A program made the position numbers and the translations under genes. DNA of 64,000 nucleotides. Source: Marimonas arenosa (GTDB lineage Bacteria; Pseudomonadota; Alphaproteobacteria; Rhodobacterales; Rhodobacteraceae). The notes under the pieces are model-generated. The model was not told the DNA's origin, made no database searches, and was given only the letters and a program-made list of their open reading frames with translations. Shown one piece after another: positions 53,095-62,223 of this stretch (within the stretch, counting starts at the first letter, position 1; each line of letters opens with the position of its first letter). Location of the stretch: the NCBI RefSeq assembly GCF_030848945.1, contig NZ_JANHAX010000001.1:1054001-1118000 (forward strand), read 5' to 3'.

Positions 53095-53109
53095 GGGGGC
53101 CGCGCCCCC
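53095..53109. repeat. GGGGGC-N3-GCCCCC hairpin element, copy 2
   Basis: GGGGGC CGC GCCCCC with ATACTCTGTGGG upstream, matching the design at 50688-50704. It starts 40 nt after the SDR stop, so the two hairpins bracket the GMC-SDR pair. Confidence 0.6.
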
Positions 53110-53217
53110 GATAAACGCCAGCAACCCGAACCACCTGCGCCGCGTTGGCACTCTAGGAGACGGTCGGAGGATCGATCCACACCAACGGGAGCGCCGCACC
53201 GCCGTCCTCATCCGCCA

Positions 53218-53976
53218 TCAGCGGCCGGACAGCCGCGTCCCCAGCGCTCGCAGCCCGTGCACTGGCAGGATCGCGAAACATTTTGCATAGCGCCAGCCAA
53301 GCCGCCGCGGGTTCTGCAGCATCCGCCACGCCCATTCCATCGCAATCGCCCGCACCCAGGCCGGCGCCCGCGTCTGGGTGCCGGACAGGAAATCCAGCCC
53401 CGCACCAATGCTGGCGAATCCGACCCTCGGCAGCGTCGTTCGCCCTCTCGCCGCCAGGATTTCCTGCTTCGGCGCGCCGAGCGCAAGAAAGACCAGACCA
53501 GCATCACTTTGGTCCAGTTCCGCCAGCACCGCGTCCGCGGCCGGTCCCTCCGGATCGAAACCCATCGGCGGCGCGATCTGCGCGGTAATCTCGAGCCCGG
53601 GGATCAGGCGCTGCATCTCCGCGCCCGCCGCTGCAAGGCTCGCCTCAGTCGAACCGACCAGCGCAACCTTGACACCCTGCTCGGCCGCGACTTCTGCCAG
53701 CGGCAGCACCATGTCCGATCCCGGTACCAGCCCCAACGGCCGGCCCGCCAGCCACCCCAGCCAGACGATCGGATGCCCGTCCGCCACCACCAGGTCCTGG
53801 GCATCATAGGCCGCCCGGAAGATGGCAGACCGGCGCAGCTTCACGAGATGGTCGAGATTGATCGTGGCCAGCGCAAACCCCGCCCCCTGCCGGAGCCGCG
53901 CCCGCACCTCAGCGAGAAGCGCGTTGGCATCGGGCACGTTCACCCTGATCACCTGGTTGCTTATACGAAACTCCAC
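53218..53976 (-). CDS. WecG/TagA/CpsF-family glycosyltransferase
   Basis: 252 aa from GTG 53976 behind AGGAGG. GT26 family: N-acetylmannosaminyl-type transferases. LATINLDHLVKLRRS, VVADGHPIVWLGWLAG, GSDMVLPLAEVAAEQGVKVALVGS and VFLALGAPKQEIL are its diagnostic segments. Usual length ~245. Adds a second sugar to a lipid-linked intermediate. Divergent from the Gfo/Idh operon across 239 bp. Confidence 0.93.
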   Translation of the reverse strand: MEFRISNQVIRVNVPDANALLAEVRARLRQGAGFALATINLDHLVKLRRSAIFRAAYDAQDLVVADGHPIVWLGWLAGRPLGLVPGSDMVLPLAEVAAEQGVKVALVGSTEASLAAAGAEMQRLIPGLEITAQIAPPMGFDPEGPAADAVLAELDQSDAGLVFLALGAPKQEILAARGRTTLPRVGFASIGAGLDFLSGTQTRAPAWVRAIAMEWAWRMLQNPRRLGWRYAKCFAILPVHGLRALGTRLSGR

Positions 53977-54215
53977 CTACGCCCTCCTGCGCCCGACCCT
54001 GAGGCCCGAGCTCTCGGTCGTAACTGGAATAAGGACCGAATTCGTGGCACAAACGAGGAAAAACAGAGCTTTTTCGGCTTCATGCCCCAGTATCGCCCAT
54101 TTCCTATGTTTTGTAGGCCCTCAAACAAGATGGCAAGGGCAAAGAATATGTCTGTCGCGCAGCTTCCGGTCCGGACAGCGTCCGGGACGCTCCCCCGTGT
54201 CCGGGGGGCGCATCG

Positions 54216-55331
54216 ATGAGTGCCGTCGTGATCATCGGCTGTGGCTTCGTCGCCGACCTTTATGCCGCCGGGCTCCGGACCTTCCCCGAAATCCAAGTGC
54301 TTGGCGCGTTTGACCGCGACCCGGCCCGCCTCGCCGCCTTCTCCGCGCACTGGTCCGTCCCCAGCTTCAACACGTTTGAGGCGGCCGTCGCCGCCCTGCC
54401 CGAGGATGGCCTCGTTCTCAACCTCACCAATCCCGCTGCGCACACACCGATCAATCGCGCCGCGTTGCAGGCCGGCCATCACGTGTTCTGCGAAAAGCCG
54501 CTGGCGCTCGATCTGGCCGAGGCCGAAGAGCTTGCCGCGCTCGCGGCCTCGAATAAACTGCAACTCGCCTCCGCTCCCTCCTCGGTCCTGTCGGAAGCCG
54601 CGCAACTCCTGATCAAGGCCACCCGCGACGGCATCGCCGGCACGCCACGACTGGCCTATGCCGAGCTTGACGACGGTTTCATTTCGCAGGCCCCGGTCGA
54701 AACCTGGCGCTCCGCCTCCGGCGCGCCCTGGCCCTACGAGGACGAATTCAGGACCGGCTGCACGCTGGAACATGCCGGCTACTATCTCAGCTGGCTCATC
54801 GCCATGTTCGGCCCGGTCACCCGCGTTGTCGCCGCCGCGGCCGAGGTGCTGTCCGACAAGCGCGGCGTCTCCGGCACGCCGGACTTTTCGGTCGCGACGC
54901 TGTTCTTTGAACAGGGGCCCGTCGCGCGGCTCACCTGCTCCATTACCGCGCCTCATGATCACCGTATTCGCATCATTGGGGATAATGGCTATCTCGAACT
55001 GAAAGAGGCCTGGGACAACGCCGCCCCGGTCCGCTTCCACCGCCGTTTCCGCATCCGTCGCCGGCTGCTCGAGCACCCGATCGGAAAGCGCCTCAAACCC
55101 GCCGGTAAGACGCATCCCAAAGTGCCCCGCACCGGCGCGGCGGCAATGAATTTCGCCCTTGGCCCAGCGGAAATGCTCGATGCCATCGCCGCCGGCCGCC
55201 CCAGCCGGCTGGCCGGCGATTTCGCCCTGCATCTCACCGAGGTCACACTGGCCGTTCACAATGCCGGCGCCACGGGGGCCACCGACATCCGCTCCCGCTG
55301 CCAATTGATGGAGCCGATGCCATGGCTCTGA
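54216..55331 (+). CDS. Gfo/Idh/MocA-family oxidoreductase
   Basis: 371 aa from ATG 54216 (GGGGGG upstream). N-terminal Rossmann domain VVIIGCGFVADLYAAGL and the family lysine motif FCEKPLALDLAEAEEL; C-terminal GFO_IDH_MocA_C domain. NAD(P)-dependent oxidation of a nucleotide-sugar or inositol-like substrate. Overlaps the next gene by 10 nt. The fused gene at 58542 carries the same domain in its N-terminal half. Confidence 0.88.
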   Translation: MSAVVIIGCGFVADLYAAGLRTFPEIQVLGAFDRDPARLAAFSAHWSVPSFNTFEAAVAALPEDGLVLNLTNPAAHTPINRAALQAGHHVFCEKPLALDLAEAEELAALAASNKLQLASAPSSVLSEAAQLLIKATRDGIAGTPRLAYAELDDGFISQAPVETWRSASGAPWPYEDEFRTGCTLEHAGYYLSWLIAMFGPVTRVVAAAAEVLSDKRGVSGTPDFSVATLFFEQGPVARLTCSITAPHDHRIRIIGDNGYLELKEAWDNAAPVRFHRRFRIRRRLLEHPIGKRLKPAGKTHPKVPRTGAAAMNFALGPAEMLDAIAAGRPSRLAGDFALHLTEVTLAVHNAGATGATDIRSRCQLMEPMPWL

Positions 55332-56287
55332 CTCTCGTCGTCACGGGGGCCTCCGGGTTCATCGGTCGCGCCTGCGTCGAGGCGGCGCTGCGCCGTGGCC
55401 ATAACGTGCGCGCGCTGGTGCGGCGTGAAACCGCCTTCTTCCCGCCCGGCGTCGAAGTTCTGCCCTGCGATCTTGCTGCCGATATCACCACGCTCCGTTC
55501 CGCGCTGATCGGCGCCGATGCGATGGTCCACGCCGCCGCCGCAATGTCGGGTGATCCGGCGCGCACCCAGCGCGACACGCTGGACGCCACCAGGAACGTG
55601 ATCGCGACGCTCACGCACCAGACGCCACAGACTCGTTTGGTGCTGGTCAGTTCGATCGCCGTCTACGATGCCATGGCCCGAAACATCGACGAGGACACGC
55701 CGCTCGATCCCGCCCCCCGGGACCGCGACGGTTACGCCCGGTCGAAACTGGCGCAGGAAGCGCTACTTGCAGATACCGGGCTTGCTGGCTGGATCGCCCG
55801 GCCCGGCGCAGTTTTCGGTCCCCATCGACTCTGGAACGCCCATCTTGGCCGCCGCTTCGGCCCGCTGCTGCTGGCTCTGGGAAACACAGCCCAAATCCCG
55901 GTGATCGGGCTCGATGCCTGTGCCGAGGCGCTGGTGCTCGCCGCCGAAACTCCGCCGCCGGGCGGCGGCCTGCGCCCGGTCAATCTGGTCGAAAGCGATC
56001 TGCCCGATGCCCGGCGCTATCTCAAGGCGCTCGGTCCCTCTGCGCCGCGCCTCAAGGTACCGCTGCCTTGGCAGGCCTTCGCCGCCATCGGCCGCGGGCT
56101 CGGACACATCCCGGCTGTCCACGGCCACCTGCCGGACCTCCTGCAACCCCGCACGCTCGAGTTCCGGTTCGGCGCCAAACGCTACACCAATGTCCGCGCC
56201 CAGACCGAGTTGCATTGGCAGTCCCGCCTGCCGTTTGAAAACGCGCTGCATGCCGCCGTCACCCGCAGCGAGGCGTCCGATTCATGA
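55322..56287 (+). CDS. NAD-dependent epimerase/dehydratase (extended SDR)
   Basis: 321 aa from ATG 55322, overlapping the oxidoreductase stop by 10 nt. Nucleotide motif VVTGASGFIGRACVEAAL, catalytic DGYARSKLAQEAL (YxxxK), and GAVFGPHRLWNAHLG for the substrate region. Together with the preceding gene it equals, as two separate chains, the fused protein at 58542. Stop overlaps the next start by 4 nt (ATGA). Confidence 0.88.
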   Translation: MALTLVVTGASGFIGRACVEAALRRGHNVRALVRRETAFFPPGVEVLPCDLAADITTLRSALIGADAMVHAAAAMSGDPARTQRDTLDATRNVIATLTHQTPQTRLVLVSSIAVYDAMARNIDEDTPLDPAPRDRDGYARSKLAQEALLADTGLAGWIARPGAVFGPHRLWNAHLGRRFGPLLLALGNTAQIPVIGLDACAEALVLAAETPPPGGGLRPVNLVESDLPDARRYLKALGPSAPRLKVPLPWQAFAAIGRGLGHIPAVHGHLPDLLQPRTLEFRFGAKRYTNVRAQTELHWQSRLPFENALHAAVTRSEASDS

Positions 56288-57546
56288 GCCCTCGCCCCCC
56301 TGACCCCACCCGGCGCATCGCTTATCTCACCGGCGAATACCCCCGAGCCACGGATACCTTCATCCAGCGTGAGGTCGCCGCCTTGCGCGCACTCGGGCTC
56401 GAGGTCGAAACCTGCTCAGTCCGCCGCACCGGCCCGGAACATCATGTCGGCGAGGAACAGCGGGTCGAGGCCGCAAACACCTTCCACCTGCTCGAAGCCA
56501 CGAAAAACCCTGCCCGACTGTTTTCGGCCCATCTGAGACTGCTCGCCCGACATCCCGGCCGCTATTTCCGAACCCTGGTGCTGGCGACGCGCACCTCTCC
56601 CGGCGGCGTAAAGGCAACCCTCTACCAGCTGATCTACTTCGCCGAGGCCGCGGTGCTCGCCCGGCAGCTTAAAAAAACCGGCGCAACCCACCTGCACAAC
56701 CATATCGCCACGTCGTCTTGCACCGTCGCCATGCTCGCCTCGGACCTTTCGGGCATCCCGTTTTCGTTCACCCTGCACGGGCCCGACATTTTCTATGAAC
56801 CGATCCGCTGGCGGCTGGACGAAAAGATCCGCCGCGCCCGTTTCGTCGCCTGCATCTCCGAGTTCTGCCGGTCACAGGCCATGGCCTTCTCCGCGCCGGA
56901 AGACTGGCCGAAACTCCATATCGTGCATTGTGGCGTCGATCCGAGCCGCTACACGCCAGCCCCGCGCGAACGCGGCGCCCAGCTCCTGTTCGTCGGCCGT
57001 CTCGCCGCCGTCAAGGGATTGCCGGTGCTGTTCGAGGCTCTGACCCGGATCGACCATCCCGACCTGTCGCTCGCCATCGTCGGTGACGGCCCCGATCGCG
57101 CCGCGCTCGAGGCACAGGCCGGCGCTCTGGCCCTGTCGGACAAGGTCGATTTCATGGGCTATCGCTCGCAGTCCGAGGTCGCGTCGCTTCTGAAAGACGC
57201 CGACCTGCTCGTGCTGCCCTCGTTTGCAGAAGGCCTGCCGGTGGTACTGATGGAGGCGCTGGCGGCGGAAGTTCCCGTCGTCGCCACCCGTATCGCCGGT
57301 ATCCCCGAGCTGGTCGAACACGGCAACACCGGCCTATTGGTTCCACCCGGCGACGCCGACGACCTTGCCGCAGCGATCAGGATGATCCTGCAAAGCCCTG
57401 ATAATGCGCACAAAATGGCTCGAGCGGGTCGAACCCGGATCGAAGCCGAATTCACCAGCCGCACCGAGGCCGCCCGCCTCGCCCATCTCTTCCGCGCCTA
57501 TGGCGAATGTAGCCAACCCCCGAAACGCCCGGAGCCGCGCCCATGA
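56284..57546 (+). CDS. GT4-family glycosyltransferase
   Basis: 420 aa. GT-B fold: N-terminal acceptor domain (TGEYPRATDTFIQREVAALRALG), C-terminal nucleotide-sugar domain with FVGRLAAVKGLPVLFEAL, DLLVLPSFAEGLPVVLMEALAAEVPVVAT (E-x7-E motif) and AGIPELVEHGNTGLLVPPGD. Retaining enzyme transferring a sugar onto a polysaccharide repeat unit. Starts in ATGA overlap with the epimerase and ends in ATGA overlap with the GT2 gene, indicating one operon. Confidence 0.92.
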   Translation: MSPRPPDPTRRIAYLTGEYPRATDTFIQREVAALRALGLEVETCSVRRTGPEHHVGEEQRVEAANTFHLLEATKNPARLFSAHLRLLARHPGRYFRTLVLATRTSPGGVKATLYQLIYFAEAAVLARQLKKTGATHLHNHIATSSCTVAMLASDLSGIPFSFTLHGPDIFYEPIRWRLDEKIRRARFVACISEFCRSQAMAFSAPEDWPKLHIVHCGVDPSRYTPAPRERGAQLLFVGRLAAVKGLPVLFEALTRIDHPDLSLAIVGDGPDRAALEAQAGALALSDKVDFMGYRSQSEVASLLKDADLLVLPSFAEGLPVVLMEALAAEVPVVATRIAGIPELVEHGNTGLLVPPGDADDLAAAIRMILQSPDNAHKMARAGRTRIEAEFTSRTEAARLAHLFRAYGECSQPPKRPEPRP

Positions 57547-58532
57547 CCCCCCCCGTGACACAGGCCACCATCGGCGCCGTGGTCATCGGTCGTAACGAGG
57601 GCCAGCGGCTGATCAACTGCTTGGCCTCGATGAAGGACGAGGCCCGCCGGCTGGTCTATGTCGATAGCGGATCGACCGACGACAGCGTCCAGGAGGCCCG
57701 CAAGGCCGGTGCCCAGGTGGTCCTTCTGGACACCTCCGAGCCTTTCACCGCCGCCCGTGCCCGCAACGCCGGGTTCGAGGCCCTGGCGACCGGCCCGAAC
57801 CCGCCCGATTACGTGCAATTCGTCGATGGTGACTGCGTGTTGGAACCCGGCTGGCTGACCCATGCCGCCCATGCACTCGACACCCAGCCCGATATCGGAA
57901 TCATCACCGGTTGGCGCGCCGAGATCGATCCCGAGGCCTCGGTCTACAACGCCATGTGCGATTTCGAATGGCACCGCCCGGCCGGCGACATCGAGGCCTG
58001 CGGCGGTGACATGATGGTCCGCCGGGCGCTGTTCGAACAGCTGGGCGGTTTCAACCCGAAAGTCATCGCCGCCGAAGACGACGAGTTCTGCGCCCGTGTC
58101 CGCAAGGCGGGTCACCGCGTCCATCGCCTGCCGATCCCGATGACCCATCACGACGCGGCGATGGTGCAGTTCAGCCAATGGTGGCAGCGGGCGATCCGGT
58201 CCGGCCATGGCTTTGCCCAGGTCGGCGACCTGCACCCCGAGCACTTCAAGAACGAACGCCGCCGCGTCTGGTTGTTCGGCGGCGTGCTGCCCTTTTTCTT
58301 CATCGTAGGCGCGGTGATGTCGCTGCCGCTCCTGGCTCTGGTGCTGCTGGCCTATCTCGCCTCCTACGTCCGCACCGCCGAAGGGCTGCGCAAGGCTGGC
58401 CTGCCACTCAAGACCGCGCTGCATCACAGCGTCTTGCTGTTCCTGTCGAAATTTCCCAACCTGATCGGTGTCACGCGCTACTGGAAGCGCAAGCGCCGCG
58501 GCTGGGACATGGAAATCATCGAGTATAAGTAA
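57543..58532 (+). CDS. GT2-family glycosyltransferase with C-terminal membrane segments
   Basis: 329 aa. GT-A fold: AVVIGRNEGQRLINCLASM, YVDSGSTDDSVQEA and the DxD-type VQFVDGDCVLEPGWL (~95-108); EDDEFCARVRKAGHR supplies the catalytic base region. Two hydrophobic C-terminal segments (LPFFFIVGAVMSLPLLALVLLAYL split at ~240-265) anchor it to the membrane. Coupled to the GT4 gene by 4 nt overlap; the fused oxidoreductase gene follows after 9 nt. Confidence 0.91.
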   Translation: MTPPVTQATIGAVVIGRNEGQRLINCLASMKDEARRLVYVDSGSTDDSVQEARKAGAQVVLLDTSEPFTAARARNAGFEALATGPNPPDYVQFVDGDCVLEPGWLTHAAHALDTQPDIGIITGWRAEIDPEASVYNAMCDFEWHRPAGDIEACGGDMMVRRALFEQLGGFNPKVIAAEDDEFCARVRKAGHRVHRLPIPMTHHDAAMVQFSQWWQRAIRSGHGFAQVGDLHPEHFKNERRRVWLFGGVLPFFFIVGAVMSLPLLALVLLAYLASYVRTAEGLRKAGLPLKTALHHSVLLFLSKFPNLIGVTRYWKRKRRGWDMEIIEYK

Positions 58533-58541
58533 GAGGTTACC

Positions 58542-60638
58542 TTGACAACTTCAGGCGAAATCCGCGTCGGCATCATCGGTGCAGGCTACATCTCGACCTG
58601 GCACGCCGACGCTCTGCGCGCCACCAGGAGCGCCCGGCTGGTGGCCGTCTGCGATACCTCGGCCAGTGCGGCAAAGGGGTTCTCCGCAAGCTATGGTATC
58701 GAGGCCTTCACCAGCCTCGACGATATGATTGCTGCCGGTGCGGTCGATGCCGTCCATATCTGCACCCCGCCGCATCTGCATCACGGCATCGCGCTGCAAT
58801 GCATCAGTGCCGGACTGCACGTTCTTGTGGAAAAACCCGTCGCCATGTCCGGCGACGAGACCGCCCAGATCGAAGCTGCCGCGCAAGCGGCCAATGTCCG
58901 TTTCGCCCCCGGCCACAACTTCCTCGGCATCCCCGCCTACGCCCGCCTCAAACGCCTGATTGCAGACGGCAAGCTCGGTAAGATCTCTACCGCCGACATC
59001 ACCTGGGCCTTCCCGCTCGGCCCGCTGCGCGCCGGTCCCTATGGCATCTGGCTGATGCGCGAGACCAAGAACCTCCTGCTCGAGCTTGCTCCACATCTTT
59101 TTGCCTTCGCCCAGGACCTGTTCGGCCCGGTCGAGATCCTCCATCTCGAGACGTCCAAACCCGTTGCTCTGCCCGGAGGCGGCACCCGGCCGCAAGCGAT
59201 CCGCCTGATGGCCCGCGCCGGCGAGGTCGACGTCAATTTCACCCTCTCTTTGGTCGAAACCCATGACGACCGCTCGGTGCTGCTGCGCGGCTCCTCGGCA
59301 ATGGCGCGGCTCGATTACGCCAATGACGTGCTGACAATTGCCGCGCCAAACTCTTCCGACCTCGTCCTCAACCCGCTGCGCGCCGAGCTCTGCCAGTCCT
59401 GGCAACACCTGCGCGAAGGCACCCGCAACGCCTTAACCCAACTGACCTCGCTCAACCAGAAAAGCCCCTACGGCCTCAGCTTCCGTGGCCTCTGTGCCGA
59501 AGTCTACGGCGCTATCGCCGAAAGCCGCCCCACCGACCCGCGCTTTTCCGGCGCTTCGGCGGTCGCGATCATGCACAGCCTCGACGCGGCGCTGGCGCTC
59601 ATGCCCGCCGATCCGAAACCGAAGAAACCGCGTGGCAAACCCAAACCAGACACCATCGTGATCGGCGGCACCGGCTTCATCGGCCGGGCGCTCACCCGCA
59701 AACTCGTGGAGCGCGGCCACGACGTACGCGTGCTGTCGCGCGGCTCAACCGGCCCGTTCAACGACATCGCCAACCACGTTGAAACCTATGCCGCTTCGCT
59801 GTCCGACGAAGTCGCGCTCACCGAGTCTATGCAAGGCATCAAATACGTCTACAACCTTGCCAAGTCGCTCGATACGACCTGGGAAGCGGCGCTCGAGAAC
59901 GATGTCGGCACCGCCCTGCGTGTTGCCCGCGCCGCACAGGCCGCCGGGGTCGAAAGGTTGGTCTATACCGGCACCATCGCCTCTTATGACATGTCCGACC
60001 CGGGCGTCACCATCACCGAGGACACCGCTTTCGGTGATATGGGTGATCGCAACATCTATGCCCGCTCCAAGGCGGAATGCGAACGCCGCCTGATGCAGAT
60101 GCACCGCAACGAGGGTCTGCCCCTCGTCATCGCTCGCCCGGCCATCGTCATCGGCGTCGGCGGACCACTGCAGCACTGGGGAATCGGTCGCTGGCACGGG
60201 GCCGGTGCGATCCGGCTCTGGGGCCGCGGTCACCACGTCCTGCCATTTGCCTTGATCGACGACACGGCCGAGGCACTGGTGCGGATGATCGAGGTGGCCG
60301 AAGCCGTGGGCGAAAGCTTCAACCTCGCGGGCGAACCGATGTTCTCTGCCCGTGGTTACTTCGACGCCATTCACGAGGCGCTGGGCGCCCGGATCAAGGT
60401 TTCCTCCGGCCCGCTCTGGCCGTTCTATGCCGCGGATGCCGTCAAATTCTTTCTCAAAACCAAAGCCTTACGCCGCAAAGGTCTCGACCGCCCGTCGCTC
60501 AAGGACTGGAAAAGCCGCGCCCATTTTTCTCGGTTCGACAATACGAAAGCCAAGCAAGTCCTCGGCTGGCAACCCGAACCCGACATGTCCCGTTTCGTCG
60601 ACAAGGCCATCGTGCAGGCCAATCTCCTGGGTTTCTGA
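58542..60638 (+). CDS. Fused Gfo/Idh/MocA oxidoreductase-NAD epimerase
   Basis: 698 aa from TTG 58542 (AGAGG upstream). Residues 1-355: Gfo/Idh/MocA dehydrogenase (VGIIGAGYISTWHADAL, VEKPVAMSGDE). A Lys/Pro-rich linker PKPKKPRGKPKP (~358-370) joins it to an extended SDR (373-698: VIGGTGFIGRALTRKLVERGHDV split, catalytic IYARSKAECERRL). The same two activities are present as separate genes at 54216 and 55322. Inference: the fusion channels a nucleotide-sugar intermediate between 3-keto formation and epimerisation/reduction; direct evidence is absent. The end of the gene also closes the operon. Confidence 0.85.
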   Translation: MTTSGEIRVGIIGAGYISTWHADALRATRSARLVAVCDTSASAAKGFSASYGIEAFTSLDDMIAAGAVDAVHICTPPHLHHGIALQCISAGLHVLVEKPVAMSGDETAQIEAAAQAANVRFAPGHNFLGIPAYARLKRLIADGKLGKISTADITWAFPLGPLRAGPYGIWLMRETKNLLLELAPHLFAFAQDLFGPVEILHLETSKPVALPGGGTRPQAIRLMARAGEVDVNFTLSLVETHDDRSVLLRGSSAMARLDYANDVLTIAAPNSSDLVLNPLRAELCQSWQHLREGTRNALTQLTSLNQKSPYGLSFRGLCAEVYGAIAESRPTDPRFSGASAVAIMHSLDAALALMPADPKPKKPRGKPKPDTIVIGGTGFIGRALTRKLVERGHDVRVLSRGSTGPFNDIANHVETYAASLSDEVALTESMQGIKYVYNLAKSLDTTWEAALENDVGTALRVARAAQAAGVERLVYTGTIASYDMSDPGVTITEDTAFGDMGDRNIYARSKAECERRLMQMHRNEGLPLVIARPAIVIGVGGPLQHWGIGRWHGAGAIRLWGRGHHVLPFALIDDTAEALVRMIEVAEAVGESFNLAGEPMFSARGYFDAIHEALGARIKVSSGPLWPFYAADAVKFFLKTKALRRKGLDRPSLKDWKSRAHFSRFDNTKAKQVLGWQPEPDMSRFVDKAIVQANLLGF

Positions 60639-60843
60639 GTGCTCGGAAAACCGCCGGCCGGGCATAATTTGGCCCGATTTTCCTGCATACTGCATGGCAA
60701 AGATCGCCGTCTGGCCCCGGCGCGGGCCGGCGTGTAGACTGTGGAGAGCAACTCCACGCGAGGCAAACGAGAAGTGAGCGTGACGGGCAGACCAAGAAGC
60801 ACCAGCGCAACCGTTGGACCGGGGTGCAGCCGGAGGGCACGGC

Positions 60844-62223
60844 ATGTCTGATCGTCCCCGCTTCACCCGCAAATCCCGCCCTCGGCTCGACAAGGCCGAA
60901 CGCGACCGGCTGATCGCCGAGATCGCCGGCCAGACCGCCGACGAGACTGCGACCTTCGATCTGCCCCATGTTGCCGATACTCCTGACGAAGACGCCGAAA
61001 CCCGTGAACGCGAGCGCGAGGAGATCTGGGAGCCGACGGACGGCGCGGACCCGGTGTTCGACTCCTTCGAGGACGCCGATTTCCTCTCCGTCACCGAAAC
61101 CGAAGGCACGATCTCTGAGCCGACCACAGCGGCACACGAGGTTTTTGGCGAAGCAGATGAAGCCGCCATCGAAGACACCTTCCAGCCCGAGGCCGCGACC
61201 GATTTCCCGACCGCCGCCCCGCTGCAGGACGACTCCGCCCCGGCCTCGCTCTCCGATGCGCTCGCGCTTCTGGCGCGCGAGCTTGACAGTAAGCCGCGGG
61301 CACCCAAGCCCGAGACTGGCCCGACGGAGCAGGACGCCGAACCGCCGGTAACCGACGCCTCGGAACCGCCCGAGACGGAGCCGCCCGACACGGAGCCGGA
61401 CGCCGAGGCCCGCCCGGCCCAAACCGACGACACCGCCCCCGATGTCGCTCCGGTGCCCGTCTCGCCGCCGCCCTCCGAACCATTGTCTCCCGACGCGGTC
61501 TGGGCCAGTCTCGCCTCGATCCCGGTCGATCCGGGCCATCTGGCGCGCAACCTGATCATCACGGCCGGCCGCCACGACCCGGCCCACGGCGCCTTCGACG
61601 TGCTACGTACCCGGCTGGTGCAGACGCTCCACGACAACGACTGGAAACGCGTCGCCGTTACGTCGCCCACCCGTGACAGCGGCAAGACCTTCACCGCCGT
61701 GAACCTTGCCATTTCGCTGTCGCGCTACGAGGCGATGCGCACCGTGCTGATGGACATGGACATGCGCAACCCCTCGCTCGCAGACGTGCTGGGTGCGCCC
61801 GATCCCGGCGCCATGGGCGACTTCCTGCAAGGCAAGACCAGCGTGTCAGAGCATTTCGTGCGTCTGGGCCGCAACGCGCTCAATATCGGCACCAATCTCG
61901 CCGTTGGCCTCAACAGCCGGGTCGAGGCCTATGCCTCGGAACTGATGCAGGACCCGCTCACCGATGCGACCTTCGACCGGATGATGGCCGAGCTCGATCC
62001 CGACGTCGTGCTCTATGACCTGCCGCCGGCGCTGGCCTATGACGACGTGATCGCCTTCAAGAAGCATTTCGACGGGGTGCTGATGGTGGTTGGCGGCGGC
62101 ACCACCACCGCCGACGAGGTGCGCGAAGCCATGCGCCGCCTGGGCGAGGACGTGCCGCTTCTCGGGGTCGTGCTCAACCAGGCCGAAACCGAATCCGGCC
62201 AGGGCTACAGCTACGACTACTAA
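60844..62223 (+). CDS. CpsD/CapB-type tyrosine-kinase-like exopolysaccharide protein
   Basis: 459 aa from ATG 60844. Residues 1-~220 are acidic and disordered with TEPPDTEPDAEA repeats; the C-terminal domain is a P-loop BY-kinase: Walker A VTSPTRDSGKTF (~273-284), Walker A' VLMDMDMRNPS, and Walker B VVLYDLPPAL. The C-terminus GQGYSYDY holds two tyrosines, a short version of the autophosphorylated Tyr cluster. Works with a Wzz-like adaptor to control polysaccharide length and export. Its stop overlaps the stop of the convergent Wzz gene by 4 nt. Its N-terminus is unusual for the family. Confidence 0.85.
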   Translation: MSDRPRFTRKSRPRLDKAERDRLIAEIAGQTADETATFDLPHVADTPDEDAETREREREEIWEPTDGADPVFDSFEDADFLSVTETEGTISEPTTAAHEVFGEADEAAIEDTFQPEAATDFPTAAPLQDDSAPASLSDALALLARELDSKPRAPKPETGPTEQDAEPPVTDASEPPETEPPDTEPDAEARPAQTDDTAPDVAPVPVSPPPSEPLSPDAVWASLASIPVDPGHLARNLIITAGRHDPAHGAFDVLRTRLVQTLHDNDWKRVAVTSPTRDSGKTFTAVNLAISLSRYEAMRTVLMDMDMRNPSLADVLGAPDPGAMGDFLQGKTSVSEHFVRLGRNALNIGTNLAVGLNSRVEAYASELMQDPLTDATFDRMMAELDPDVVLYDLPPALAYDDVIAFKKHFDGVLMVVGGGTTTADEVREAMRRLGEDVPLLGVVLNQAETESGQGYSYDY

